64,000 nt of DNA from Streptomyces thermodiastaticus (lineage in GTDB: Bacteria; Actinomycetota; Actinomycetes; Streptomycetales; Streptomycetaceae): NCBI RefSeq assembly GCF_014656135.1, contig NZ_BNBV01000006.1, positions 176,305 through 240,304 of the forward strand, in the 5' to 3' direction. The translations under genes and the position numbers were made by a program. Each line of letters begins with the position of its first letter. Within the stretch, counting starts at the first letter, position 1. The notes under the pieces were generated by a model. The model did no database searches and was not told where the DNA came from. It saw nothing but the letters and a program-made list of their open reading frames with translations. Below are positions 38,702 through 49,600 of the stretch, piece after piece.

Positions 38702-39123
38702 CTGGGTGTCTCCCGGTTACGGCTCGTCTCGTACGGGCGGGAGCCTAGCCGCTTCGGCCTCCGACGCCGGGAAGCTGTGGACGGACGGCGGTCGTGGACC
38801 GCGCCGGCCGGGCGGGGCCGGCGCCCCGGTGCGCGGCGGGCCGGTGCACGCCGGGTCGGAGCCGTCCGCCGGTGCGCCGGTGAACGGGGCGCCCGGGGCG
38901 GTGACAGGGGCGGGCGCCCGGGGTTGTGAGCGGGGCGCGCGGACCGGCGTAAGGGGCGCGTGGGTGGTGAGGAGGCTCCGCATGACCGGGGACGGACGGT
39001 GTGTGGGCGGGGGACCGCGCGCGAACCGGCGCGGGCCGTGTCGCTCCGGGACGACGTCTTCCCGGTCCCGGTCCAGGCCCCAGGGGCCCTGCCCCTCCGA
39101 TCCTGGACCCCTGGACCCCTGAG
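38702..39123. other. Intergenic region, GC-rich, no gene seen
   Basis: 422 bp between the SEC-C gene start and the stop of the ATPase gene, both on the minus strand. Long open frames here are antisense artefacts of GC bias. A short duplicated GGACCCCT motif sits near 39105. It should contain the SEC-C gene promoter; no hexamers are clear. Confidence 0.4.
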
Positions 39124-39762
39124 TCAGTCCACGTCCTCGAAGGCGTCCGCGAAGCCCAGCTCGGGCAGGGCCGCGACCGACGGTGCGGTGACACGGCTGG
39201 CGAAATCGTCGCGGCGGTGGCCGGCGTCCGGGTCGTGCACGTCGTCGTGGACGACCACCCACACGGTGACCTCGCCGTCGATGTCGTCCCTGACGCCCCA
39301 GTCGTAGCAGAGCGCCGTGACGATGTTCAGCCCGCGGCCGCCGTGCGCGGTGACCGAAGGCGCGGCCGGGGCGGGACGGGTCGGACCGCCGCCGTCCGTC
39401 ACCTCGACGATCAGTCGTCCGCGCGCGTCCACCCGCCACGCGGCCCGTACGGTGCCGTCCCCGGCGGCCGCACCGCCCAAGGGCCGTCCGTGCTTGCAGG
39501 CGTTGCTCAGCAGCTCGGACATGACGAGCACGGCGTCGTCGACGACCGGTTCCGCCACGCCGCTCCTGCGCAGCTCGTCGCGCATCCGGCGCCGCGCCTT
39601 GCCCACGCCCGCAGGGCCATGGGGCACGGCCATGCTCGACGACGTGGGCACCTCCTGTGCCACCACCAACGCCACCCCCGAGACCTCCTTCGCCCCACGC
39701 CACGGTGTGGATGCCCCGCTGACCTGGAGCGGAAACCGCGCAGTGCCCGGCCGGTGACGCAT
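39124..39762 (-). CDS. Anti-sigma-type ATP-binding protein (HATPase_c)
   Basis: 212 residues. A GHKL ATPase domain spans about 55-175: N box ELLSNACKHG, G1 region VEVTDGGGPT, G2 GGRGLNIV. An N-terminal stretch (EVSGVALVVAQEVPTSSSMA) and an acidic C-terminal tail flank it. It belongs to the RsbW-like class abundant in Streptomyces, which control sigma factors by partner switching. No clear ribosome binding site before ATG 39762. It lies 63 nt downstream of glpQ on the same strand and may be co-transcribed with it. Confidence 0.88.
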   Translation of the reverse strand: MRHRPGTARFPLQVSGASTPWRGAKEVSGVALVVAQEVPTSSSMAVPHGPAGVGKARRRMRDELRRSGVAEPVVDDAVLVMSELLSNACKHGRPLGGAAAGDGTVRAAWRVDARGRLIVEVTDGGGPTRPAPAAPSVTAHGGRGLNIVTALCYDWGVRDDIDGEVTVWVVVHDDVHDPDAGHRRDDFASRVTAPSVAALPELGFADAFEDVD

Positions 39763-39825
39763 TCGTCACGATCGGACACCCGGCGAACGCGCCGGAGCAC
39801 TCCTGGTGACGGGCCCGGCGGCCGG

Positions 39826-40665
39826 TCAGCGGCCGAGCCGGCGCAGGACCGCGCTGGGGCGGTTGGTGATGATGGCGTCGACGCCCAGGCCGATGCACAG
39901 GTCGACGTCCTCGGGCTCGTTCACGGTCCACACGTGCACCTGGTGACCGGCCCGCTGCAGCCGCTCCACACAGCCGGGATGGCTACGCACGATCCGCAGC
40001 GAGGGGCCCGCGATGCCCACCCCGGCGGGCAGCCGCCCCTCGCGCAGCCGGGGGGTGAGGAACTGTGTGAGGTGGACGGTGGGCAGGGTCGGCGAGGCCG
40101 CGTGCACCCGGTGCAGGGAGCGGGCCGAGAAGCTCATCACGCGTACCTGCGAGACCTCGGGCGAGGCCGGGGCGTGCAGACCGAACCGCTTCAGCAGCTC
40201 CAGCAGCCGCTCCTCGACCTGGCCGGCCCACCGAGTGGGGTGCTTGGTCTCGACGGCCAGCTCGACCCGCCGGCCGGCGTCGGCGACGAGTTCCAGCAGC
40301 CGCTCCAGGGTCAGCACGGAGGTGTCCTCGGGGTCCTCCGGCCGTACCTGCCAGTCGGGCTCCTCGTCCCGCCCCCGCCAGAAGGCCCGCGTCCGGCCCG
40401 CGCCGAAGTCCAGGGCGGCCAGGTCGGCCAGCTCCAGGGCGGAGACGGCACCGCGCCCGTTCGACGTACGGTTGACGCGGCGGTCGTGCACGCACACCAG
40501 GTGCCCGTCCGCGGTGAGACGTACGTCGCACTCCAGTGCGTCGGCGCCGTCCTCGATGGCTTTCCGGTAGGCGGCCAGCGTGTGCTCCGGGGCGTCCTCG
40601 GAGGCTCCCCGGTGGGCGACGACCTGGATGGGGCGCCGCCGTGCGTGGGTGCGTACGTGGGTCAC
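39826..40665 (-). CDS. glpQ: Glycerophosphoryl diester phosphodiesterase
   Basis: 279 residues, a GDPD-family TIM barrel that cleaves glycerophosphodiesters to glycerol-3-phosphate and an alcohol. VAHRGASEDAPEHTLAAY carries the first catalytic His; DALECDVRLTADGHLVCVHD supplies the metal-binding Glu/Asp and the second His; VETKHPTRW and VWTVNEPEDVDLCIGLGVDAIITNRP complete the barrel. No signal peptide, so cytoplasmic. The start is GTG 40665, without a strong ribosome binding site. Divergent from the HtrA-like gene. Confidence 0.94.
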   Translation of the reverse strand: MTHVRTHARRRPIQVVAHRGASEDAPEHTLAAYRKAIEDGADALECDVRLTADGHLVCVHDRRVNRTSNGRGAVSALELADLAALDFGAGRTRAFWRGRDEEPDWQVRPEDPEDTSVLTLERLLELVADAGRRVELAVETKHPTRWAGQVEERLLELLKRFGLHAPASPEVSQVRVMSFSARSLHRVHAASPTLPTVHLTQFLTPRLREGRLPAGVGIAGPSLRIVRSHPGCVERLQRAGHQVHVWTVNEPEDVDLCIGLGVDAIITNRPSAVLRRLGR

Positions 40666-40938
40666 CGCGTCATGGTGCCACCGCGGTGGGTGGGTGTGGT
40701 TGCGGACCAGATCCGGTCTTGTGTCCATATATCCACTACGACCTCTATGTGGATGGGGTTTTCGTGTACCGGCAACCGGTCCACAGCCACCGCTTATGGT
40801 GCTCTGACGGCCGGTGGGAAAAGCTGACGGCATAGACATGACCATGCACAGCTGGAGCACGCCGGGGTCGTCACCAGGTATGAACGAGCGTGACCGAGTG
40901 CGACCGACAACGACAGCCGTGGATCGAGGAGTAGAGCT

Positions 40939-42429
40939 GTGAGCACCGAGAACGAGGGCACCGAGGTACCTCCGGCCCCGTCCGCACCTCCTGTGCCGGT
41001 GGATTCCCCCGCAGCCTCCCCGCAGCCGTCCGCCCCGCGGGGCGGCGCCGCCGCGCCTCCGCCTCCCAGCACCCCTCCGCAGGTCCCTGGCACCCCGCAG
41101 CAGGGCCCCGCTGCCGGCCCGCAGCCCGGCGACACCGCGGCCGCTGCCGCGGCGCCCTCGGGTGCTGTTTCCGGCCCGGCGCCCCACGGCAGCACCGCCT
41201 CGCCCGTCGACGGCTCCTGGCCGCCGCCCGCGCCCCCGGCCATGCCCGCCTACGGCGGCGGCTGGGGCACCGGCTACCAGCAGCCCGCCCCGGCCCGTCC
41301 CGCCGGCCGGCGCGGCGGACTGATCGCCGCGGTGATCGCGGCCGCGCTGTTCGCGGGCGGTCTGGGCGGCGGCATCGGCTACACGCTGGCCAAGAACGAC
41401 GACTCCAGCTCGACCACCGTCTCCGTCTCCGACAACGGCGCCTCGCAGGTCAAACGCGACCCGAACTCGATCGCGGGCGTGGCCGCCAGGGCGCTGCCCA
41501 GCACGGTCACCATCGAGGCCCAGGGCAGCGACGGCCAGGGCGGCACCGGCACCGGGTTCGTCTTCGACACCCAGGGCCACATCATCACCAACAATCACGT
41601 GGTGGCCGACGCCGTGGACGGCGGCCGGCTCACGGCCACGTTCCCCGACGGCAAGAAGTACGCCGCCGAGGTCGTCGGCCACGCACAGGGCTACGACGTC
41701 GCGGTCATCAAGCTCAAGGACGCCCCGTCCTCGCAGCTCAAGCCGCTCACCCTGGGCGACTCCGACAAGGTGGCCGTCGGCGACCAGACGATCGCCATCG
41801 GCGCGCCCTTCGGCCTGTCCAACACGGTGACGACCGGCATCATCAGCGCCAAGAACCGCCCGGTCGCCTCCAGCGATGGAAGCGGTGACAGCAAGGCGTC
41901 CTACATGAGCGCCCTGCAGACGGATGCCTCGATCAACCCGGGCAACTCCGGCGGCCCGCTGCTGGACGCGCGGGGAGCCGTCATCGGGATCAACTCCGCG
42001 ATCCAGTCGGCCGGCAACGGCGGGTTCGGCAGCTCTGGCCAGTCCGGCTCGATCGGCCTGGGCTTCGCCATCCCGATCAACCAGGCCAAGTACGTCGCCC
42101 AGCAGCTGATCAAGACCGGCAAGCCGGTCTACGCCAAGATCGGCGCATCGGTCTCGCTGGAGGAGACCAGCAGCGGGGCCCAGATCACCGACCAGGGGGT
42201 CGACGGCTCCGACGCGGTCGAGCCGGGCGGTCCCGCCGACAAGGCCGGCCTCAAGCCCGGCGACGTCATCACCAAGCTCGACGACACGGTGATCGACTCC
42301 GGGCCCACCCTGATCGGCGAGATCTGGACCCACAAGCCCGGCGACAAGGTCAAGATCACCTACAAGCGGGACGGCGCGGAGCACACGACCGAGGTCACCC
42401 TCGGCTCCCGCGTCGGCGACAGCGACTGA
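40939..42429 (+). CDS. HtrA/DegP-like membrane-anchored serine protease
   Basis: 496 residues. A Pro/Ala-rich cytoplasmic tail of about 125 residues precedes one transmembrane helix (GGLIAAVIAAALFAGGLGGG). The S1C protease domain follows outside the membrane, with catalytic His219 (ITNNHVV), Asp253 (YDVAVIKL) and Ser337 (NPGNSGGPLL). A PDZ domain closes the protein (VEPGGPADKAGLKPGDVITK). HtrA proteases degrade misfolded exported proteins. GTG 40939 follows GAGGAG. The start region is divergent from glpQ; I saw no clear CssR-type box. Confidence 0.95.
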   Translation: MSTENEGTEVPPAPSAPPVPVDSPAASPQPSAPRGGAAAPPPPSTPPQVPGTPQQGPAAGPQPGDTAAAAAAPSGAVSGPAPHGSTASPVDGSWPPPAPPAMPAYGGGWGTGYQQPAPARPAGRRGGLIAAVIAAALFAGGLGGGIGYTLAKNDDSSSTTVSVSDNGASQVKRDPNSIAGVAARALPSTVTIEAQGSDGQGGTGTGFVFDTQGHIITNNHVVADAVDGGRLTATFPDGKKYAAEVVGHAQGYDVAVIKLKDAPSSQLKPLTLGDSDKVAVGDQTIAIGAPFGLSNTVTTGIISAKNRPVASSDGSGDSKASYMSALQTDASINPGNSGGPLLDARGAVIGINSAIQSAGNGGFGSSGQSGSIGLGFAIPINQAKYVAQQLIKTGKPVYAKIGASVSLEETSSGAQITDQGVDGSDAVEPGGPADKAGLKPGDVITKLDDTVIDSGPTLIGEIWTHKPGDKVKITYKRDGAEHTTEVTLGSRVGDSD

Positions 42430-42492
42430 CCGGCACGCGAGCGGGACGACCCGTTACTCTTGTCCCCGCGCCGCCGATCACGGGCGGCGCGG

Positions 42493-42579
42493 GGAGGTGT
42501 GCCCGAGCGGCCTAAGGGAACGGTCTTGAAAACCGTCGTGGCAGCGATGTCACCGTGGGTTCAAATCCCACCGCCTCCG
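42493..42579 (+). tRNA. tRNA-Ser (UGA)
   Basis: 87 nt. Acceptor stem GGAGGTG/CGCCTCC with one G-T pair; anticodon loop CTTGAAA gives UGA, reading UCA and other UCN codons; T arm GTGGGTTCAAATCCCAC; long serine-type variable arm. CCA is not encoded. A strong hairpin follows at 42596. Confidence 0.96.
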
Positions 42580-42595
42580 CAGCACGAGCATGAGC

Positions 42596-42631
42596 ACGGC
42601 CCCCGACCTGAGGGTGACGGTCCGGGGCCGT
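42596..42631 (+). terminator. Hairpin after tRNA-Ser (UGA)
   Basis: ACGGCCCC-CGACC and GGTCC-GGGGCCGT pair with one C-C mismatch and a 10-nt loop, 16 nt after the tRNA. Confidence 0.75.
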
Positions 42632-42684
42632 TGCCATGCGCGGGGCTGTGCCGGGCACGGTGGTTCACCGCTGTTCCGCGGTGT

Positions 42685-42900
42685 TCACCGTGCGCGCTGA
42701 AGCGCCGATTGCCTCGCGTCGACGAGCTGTGCCCACTGGAGGGAGTACGCCTCGACCTGTGCCGGAGTGGGCACGAGCACCGTCTCGCGGGTGCCGCCGT
42801 CTTCGTCGGGGGCGGTCACGGGCAGCACGGCCTGCTGGGCGCGGTGGTCGTGGAGGGCGTCCCGCCGCATGGGTGTGACGTGCGTGACCGGGACCGGCAC
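42685..42900 (-). CDS. Small hypothetical protein
   Basis: 71 residues, no known family. About nine-tenths of third codon positions are G or C, which supports real coding. The sequence is soluble, with a C-terminal helix (TPAQVEAYSLQWAQLVDARQ). GTG 42900 is the likely start; ATG ten codons on is an alternative. It lies convergent to the tRNA-Ser gene and is probably an independent unit. Confidence 0.65.
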   Translation of the reverse strand: MPVPVTHVTPMRRDALHDHRAQQAVLPVTAPDEDGGTRETVLVPTPAQVEAYSLQWAQLVDARQSALQRAR

Positions 42901-43447
42901 GGGGCGCGGGCGTAGCCCGTCGATCGCTGAGGCGACCAGCCGGTCCAGGGGGCTTCAGGGAGTGGAGGCGCCTGGCGGCCAGCCCTGAGGAGGTGGTCGC
43001 GGTCGTGCTCGTGTCCGGCTGTCGCCGTCGATGGCGTCGCGTCCGCCGGCGGGCGATCCGGATCGTGCGTCTGTTCGATCGTTGGGTGGGGGCGCGCGGG
43101 TGGCGCGCCCGGGCCGTGGGGTGCGGTCGCCCGGTCGGACGACTGTTGGGGAAACGGTTCACCCCTTGTGGCGCTTGGAGCGACTCATCCCTTACAGGCG
43201 TCCGTGGGAAGAACGGGGCGAGAAGGGTGGTGAAAAGGGTTTATCGACTTGTCCTCACGCTTAGGTGCGAATCGGGGCCTCAGAGGTGGTCCGGCGGTGA
43301 TCCGTGGGCAACTCTGATCTTGCGACGTCGTGAGAGAGCGCCGGGGCGGTCGGCCAACTGCCCTGGCGAGAGCCGTAGTTCAGATCGCTTCACGCAGCTT
43401 CACGTACTCCCGGCAGGCAGCCGGTGCGTACCTCTCGGAGGAGCAAT
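42901..43447. promoter_or_regulatory. Upstream region of the small secreted protein gene
   Basis: 547 bp without a credible gene. The 250 bp before the secreted-protein gene are richer in A/T (for example GGTGAAAAGGGTTTATCGAC), as expected for a regulated promoter with a long leader. I found no clear sigma-factor consensus. Confidence 0.4.
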
Positions 43448-43759
43448 ATGGCAAGCATCCGTACCGCCCGTGTTCTCGCCGCCGTCACCGCTGTGCCGCT
43501 CGCGGCCGTTCTCTTCGGCGGCATCGCCGCCGCGGACACCGGCGCCCTCGCGGGCAACCGATCGAACGCGGGTGTCGCCGGTGTCGTCGGCAGCGGCGTC
43601 GGCCACGACAACAGCGGCAACTCGTCCACCAGCCAGCAGCAGGCGATCGGAAACGGCGCTTCCAACCAGAGCAACACCGCTCAGGTGAACCGGTCGGCGT
43701 TCACGTCCATCCAGCAGGGCAACAGGAACGTCGCCGTCAACTTCACTCCGCTGTGGTGA
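43448..43759 (+). CDS. Small secreted Asn/Gln/Ser-rich protein
   Basis: 103 residues. A signal peptide (ARVLAAVTAVPLAAVLFGGI) ends near AAADTGA, leaving a mature protein of about 70 residues without cysteine. It is rich in Asn, Gln, Ser and Gly: NSGNSSTSQQQAIGNGASNQ and FTSIQQGNRNVAVNFTPLW. The QxGxxN piece (QQGNRN) recalls curlin-type amyloid repeats, but there are too few repeats to assign a family. It is not a chaplin or rodlin by sequence. GGAGGAG precedes ATG 43448. Hairpins follow from 43768. Confidence 0.85.
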   Translation: MASIRTARVLAAVTAVPLAAVLFGGIAAADTGALAGNRSNAGVAGVVGSGVGHDNSGNSSTSQQQAIGNGASNQSNTAQVNRSAFTSIQQGNRNVAVNFTPLW

Positions 43760-43767
43760 GCCGGGGC

Positions 43768-43800
43768 GGGCCGGCGCGCACCTCGGGGATCCGCCGGCCC
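43768..43800 (+). terminator. Hairpin after the secreted-protein gene
   Basis: GGGCCGGCG and CGCCGGCCC form a perfect 9-bp stem with a 15-nt loop, 9 nt past the stop codon. Confidence 0.65.
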
Positions 43801-43833
43801 TGACCTGGTGGGTGTGCTTGTGGGGATGCAACA

Positions 43834-43905
43834 CGCCGGTGCGGCGGTGCCTCGGTGCCGCCGCACCGGCGCGTCGCGTGGCGCCCGGTGCGGGCCTGCA
43901 CCGGG
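43834..43905. other. Two strong tandem hairpins
   Basis: The first is a perfect 14-bp stem (43834-43847 with 43858-43871, loop TGCCTCGGTG). The second is an 8-bp stem CCCGGTGC/GCACCGGG (43884-43905). Both contain CGGTGC. They may be back-up terminators or part of a small RNA. Confidence 0.6.
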
Positions 43906-44109
43906 TCTCGGCGGCCGTGCGTGCGGCCCGCCTGAGGGCCGGCGGACGCCGTGCACGGCACCTCGCTCAGGGACGAACCCTCAGGTGAGGTCGGTGGTTC
44001 CTCCACCCACAGGAGGTGCGGCCGCCCCCACCCCTCCGACCTGAGGCGGACTCGGCTTCGACACCTGCGGGCGATCCGCCGGAGGCAAGGCCGCTTCTAG
44101 CGTGGTGCC

Positions 44110-44667
44110 ATGACCACACCCGTCTGCACCAGCGCGCCCACCGCCGCCGTACCGGTGTCACCGGGCCCGGCGTATCCGTCGTTCAGCGCCTATGTGCGCC
44201 ATCGCCGGCCGGTGCTGCTGCGTACCGCCCGGTCGCTGACCGCGAACCCGAGCGACGCCGAGGACCTGCTGCAGACCGCGCTCGCCAAGACCTACGCCGC
44301 GTGGGAACGCATCGAGGATCAGCGGGCACTGGACGGGTACGTCCGCCGCGCCCTGCTGAACACCCGTACCTCGCAGTGGCGCAAGCGCAAGGTGGACGAG
44401 TTCGCCTGCGGCGAGCTGCCGGAGCCGGAGGCGGAGCCCGGATCGGCCGATCCCGCGGAGCAGCAGGCGCTGCGCGACGCGATGTGGCGGGCGATCACCA
44501 AACTGCCCGCCCGGCAGCGGGCGATGGTCGTCCTCAGGTACTACGAGGACCTCTCCGAGGCACAGACCGCCGAGGTGCTGGGGGTGTCCGTGGGCACGGT
44601 GAAGTCGGCGGTGTCCCGGGCACTGGGCAAGCTGCGCGAGGACGCGGAGCTGGGCTGCGTGCGGTGA
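44110..44667 (+). CDS. ECF sigma factor (SigE family)
   Basis: 185 residues. Region 2 is FSAYVRHRRPVLLRTARSLT with DAEDLLQTALAKTYAAWERI; region 4 is LPARQRAMVVLRYYEDLSEA followed by the helix-turn-helix QTAEVLGVSVGTVKSAVSRA. The short acidic linker (CGELPEPEAEPGSADPAEQ) and YVRRALLNTRTSQWRKRK fit the SigE-like ECF class. A TAGCGT -10 element ends 6 nt before ATG 44110, so it is probably leaderless. No anti-sigma gene is adjacent, so control is unclear. The downstream gene is an acyl-CoA ligase. Confidence 0.9.
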   Translation: MTTPVCTSAPTAAVPVSPGPAYPSFSAYVRHRRPVLLRTARSLTANPSDAEDLLQTALAKTYAAWERIEDQRALDGYVRRALLNTRTSQWRKRKVDEFACGELPEPEAEPGSADPAEQQALRDAMWRAITKLPARQRAMVVLRYYEDLSEAQTAEVLGVSVGTVKSAVSRALGKLREDAELGCVR

Positions 44668-44688
44668 CCGCGGCGGGCCGGTGCGTGC

Positions 44689-44760
44689 GCCGGCCGGGGC
44701 GGTCGTGGACGCCGGCCGGGGCGGTCGTGGGCGTGGACGCCGGCCGGAGCGGTCGCGGGT
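44689..44760. repeat. Three imperfect 22-bp tandem repeats
   Basis: Units start GCCGGCCGGGGCGGTCGTGG at 44689, 44711 and 44739. The second carries a 6-bp insertion and the third has two substitutions. Intergenic. Confidence 0.75.
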
Positions 44761-44805
44761 GCCGGCGAGACGGGAAACCGCTGATCGATCACTCCTGCCT
44801 AGTGA

Positions 44806-44821
44806 CATACCGCGTGGTATG
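44806..44821. promoter_or_regulatory. Palindromic operator upstream of acyl-CoA ligase
   Basis: CATACCGCGTGGTATG is a perfect 6-4-6 inverted repeat, 61 bp before the ligase start. It is of the size and style of TetR-family operators; such a repressor in trans is inferred. Confidence 0.6.
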
Positions 44822-44881
44822 CGCGCAGAATCGGCGCAACTCGCTACCGCCGCGCAGGCAACGCGCCACGGGAGGACCGCT

Positions 44882-46537
<1,656 letters not shown>

Positions 46538-46542
46538 GACCG

Positions 46543-46602
46543 GCGCGGCCCGCCTGCCGCCCGGCCGTGCACCGGGGGACGGCGGCGACGGGCGGGCCGC
46601 GC
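46543..46602. terminator. Long bidirectional hairpin
   Basis: GCGCGGCCCGCC (46543-46554) and GGCGGGCCGCGC (46591-46602) are perfect complements, with further pairing inside the loop. It lies between the convergent ligase and PAS-protein genes. Confidence 0.7.
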
Positions 46603-46631
46603 GGCACCGTCCCGTTCGCCGCCACCGGCGG

Positions 46632-49600
46632 TCAGTTGACGCCGATACGGGCCAGCAGGTCCACGATCCGGGTCTGGACCTCGGGGCTGGTGGACCGCTC
46701 CGCGAGGAACAGCACCGTCTCGCCCGAGGCCAGCCGCGGCAGGTCCGCCTGGTCGACGGCGGCCGTGTAGACGACCAGCGGAGTGCGGTTGAGCTGCCCG
46801 TTCGCCCGCAGCCAGTCGACGATCCCGGCGCGGTGGTGATGCATCCGCATCAGGTCCATCACGACCAGGTTCGGGTGGAACCGGCCGGCCGTCGTCACCG
46901 CCTCGCTGTCGCTCGCGGCCCGCGCCACCTGGATCCCGCGCCGCTGCAGCGCCTCGGTCAGTGCCAGCGCGATCTCCGTGCGCTCCTCGATCAGCAGCAC
47001 GCGCGGCGGGTGCTGCTCGCTGTCGCGCGGCGCCAGCGCCTTCAGCAGCACGGCCGGATCGGCGCCGTAGGCCGCCTCGCGGCTCGCCTGCCCGAGCCCC
47101 GCCGTGACCAGCACCGGCACCTGGGCGGCGACCGCGGCCTGGCGCAGCGACTGCAGCGCCGTACGGGTGATCGGACCGGTCAGCGGGTCGACGAACAGCG
47201 CCGCGGGGAACGCCGCGATCTGTGCGTCGACCTCCTCGCGCGAGTGCACGATCACCGGCCGGTACCCGCGGTCGCTGAGCGCCTGCTGGGTGGAGGCGTC
47301 GGGGGCCGGCCAGACCAGCAGCCGGCGCGGGTTGTCCAGCGGCTCCGGCGGCAGTTCGTCGTCCATCGGCTGCGGGCGCGGCGGGTCGGCGACCTCCACC
47401 GCGCCGCCCGGGCCGTCCAGCGGTTCGGGTCCCTCGGCGGCATTCTCGTCCGGGGCGCTGATGGCGTACGACCGCCCGGCGCCCTGCGTGGCCTGGGTGA
47501 GCCGGGTCGGACCGGCCGGCGGCTGCGGCGAGGCCGCGGGGGCGCCGTGGGGCTGTTCGGCCGGCGGGTGCGGGCGGGCGCCCTGCTGCTCGGACCGCTG
47601 CTCGGGGCGTGCGACCGCGTCGGACCGTGTGCCCAGCTTGCGACGGCGGCCGGAACCGCCGGACGGGTGCGGGGCCGGGGTCGCCGAAGGCTGCTGCACC
47701 TGGGCGGCCTGGCGTCCGAACGGCACCCCCTGGCCGAGGGTGCGCACGCTGATCGCGCGGCCCTGCGTGGTGTCGGAGTCGGCCGGCGCGGCGGTCTCCG
47801 CGGGCAACGGCTGCGCCAGGCGCTGCGTCCGGCCGCCGGGCTGCGCCGGGGTGTGCCCCGCTGCCTGGGCGGGGGGCTGCTCGGGCGGCAGCGGGGTGGC
47901 GGCCGGCGTCCCCCGGGCCGGCGTGACCTGGGGCTGCGCGCCGGGAGCCGGGGCGGCGGGCGTGTCGGCGGAGGGCGCGTTCCCGGGCACGGGCACGGCG
48001 GCGGGCGTCGGCGCGGCCGCCGCGGGCGGGGTGCCCGGCGTGCCTCCCGGGGGCACGGGCGCGCCGGGGGCGGTGCCGTGCGCGGGGACGGGAACGCCCG
48101 GCGCGGTACCGGCCGGTGGCACCGGGACACCCGGCGCGGCCGGCGGTACGGGACCGGCGGTGCCGGACGGCGGTACGGCGGTGCCCGCGGCCGGGGTGGT
48201 CCGGGCGCCGTCGGCGGCCGGCCACGGCTGCGGGGCCGGGGCGGGCAGCTCAGGACCCGGCACAGGGGCGGCATGGGAGTGCGCGGGACCCGACTCCGTG
48301 TGGCCGGCGGTGGCGGTGACCGGGGTGCCGGGGGCGGCGGAGGCCGGCCCGTCGGCAGCCGGAGCCGTGGACGGCGGAAGAGGGGCAGCGGGAGCGCCCT
48401 GCCCGGCCGTGGTCTCGGCGGGCAGCGGCGCGGCCGGCAGCGACGGCGACTGCGGCAGCGGCTGCGGCGCCGGCCGCGCGGTCCCGGCGGCCTGTGCGGA
48501 CGCGGCGTCCACGGCCGGCTGACCGGCACGTGCCTGCGGCGTGCCCGGCACCCCCGTCGGCGGAACGACGGGGGAGAGCTGCGGCACCTCCGGCGCGTTC
48601 GGTGCGGACGACTCCTGCGCCGGTGCCCCCGCCGCAGTGCTCTCCGGAGGCAGGGCGACGGCCCGCCGCCGGCGCCCCGTCGGTGTGCCCGCGGGATGCG
48701 GCTGCGGCGCGGTGGCATCGTCCGCGTGGTCGTGCGGTACGGCGTCGGGCTGCCCGCCCGGCTGACCGGCGGCGCCCGGCGCGGCCTGCACCGGGATCCG
48801 GCTCGCGGCCGGGGCGGCCTCGGACGGGCCGGGCACGGCCGGTGCCTCCGGCGCGGGCGAGGGCCGGTCGGCCTCGGCGGGCGGCAGGGCGAACACCGCA
48901 CGGGAGGCCGGCTCCTGCGCGGCGCCCCGCTCCGGGGCCGAGGCCAGGGCACGCCGCCGGCGCCCGGTCGGCTGTGCCGCGGGCGCGCCGGCAGTGGTCA
49001 TGTCGGGCTGCCCGGCCGGGGCGTGCGACGCGGCGTGCGGCACCGGCTGTACGGCCGGCGAGGCGTTCGGCGGGACCGGCTGTGCGGCGGACGGCGCGGG
49101 CAGGGCGCCGGCGCCGGACGGCAGCGCGTGCGGCGCGCCGGCGGCGCGGCGGGCACGGCGTCCGGTGGGCGCGGCGGGCATGCCCTGCGGCGGCACCGTG
49201 CCGCCGAGACCGGGACCGGATGCCGCCGTCCCTGCGGCGTGCTCCGCCGCCGTGACCACGGACCCCTGGGCCGCGCCCGCGTCCTCGGCGGGGCGCTCGC
49301 GGCGGCGGCCGGTGCCGTCGGTGCCCTCGCCGCCGGCCTGGGCCGGGATCTGCGGAGTCTCCTCGGCCGCCCGCCGCCTGCGCCGCCCGGTGGGAGCCGG
49401 TACGGCCGAGGAGTCGCCCTCGGGTTCCAGGAAGGCGTCCGTGGACGCCCGCCGCGCGCGCCGCCGCCCGCCGGACGGTTGCTGTGCGGGTGCGGGCAGC
49501 GCGCCCGCCGCGGCCGCGGCGTCCGCGGGTGCGAGCTGTGCGGCCGCGGCGTCCGCGGGTGCGAGCTGTGCGGCCGCGGCGTCCGGTTCCGGCTGCGCTT

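Larger units (their letters stand above)
43760..44109. other. Hairpin-rich intergenic region before the sigma factor gene
   Basis: 350 bp without a credible gene. It holds the terminator at 43768-43800, two further strong hairpins (43834-43905) and the sigma-factor promoter: TAGCGT (44098-44103) lies 6 nt before ATG 44110, the layout of a leaderless transcript. Confidence 0.65.

Noticed and set aside
40729..40757. ATATCCACT and TGTGGATGG as a DnaA-box pair near the HtrA-like gene
   Set aside because: Each has two mismatches; only a 6-bp inverted repeat, not a convincing DnaA site.
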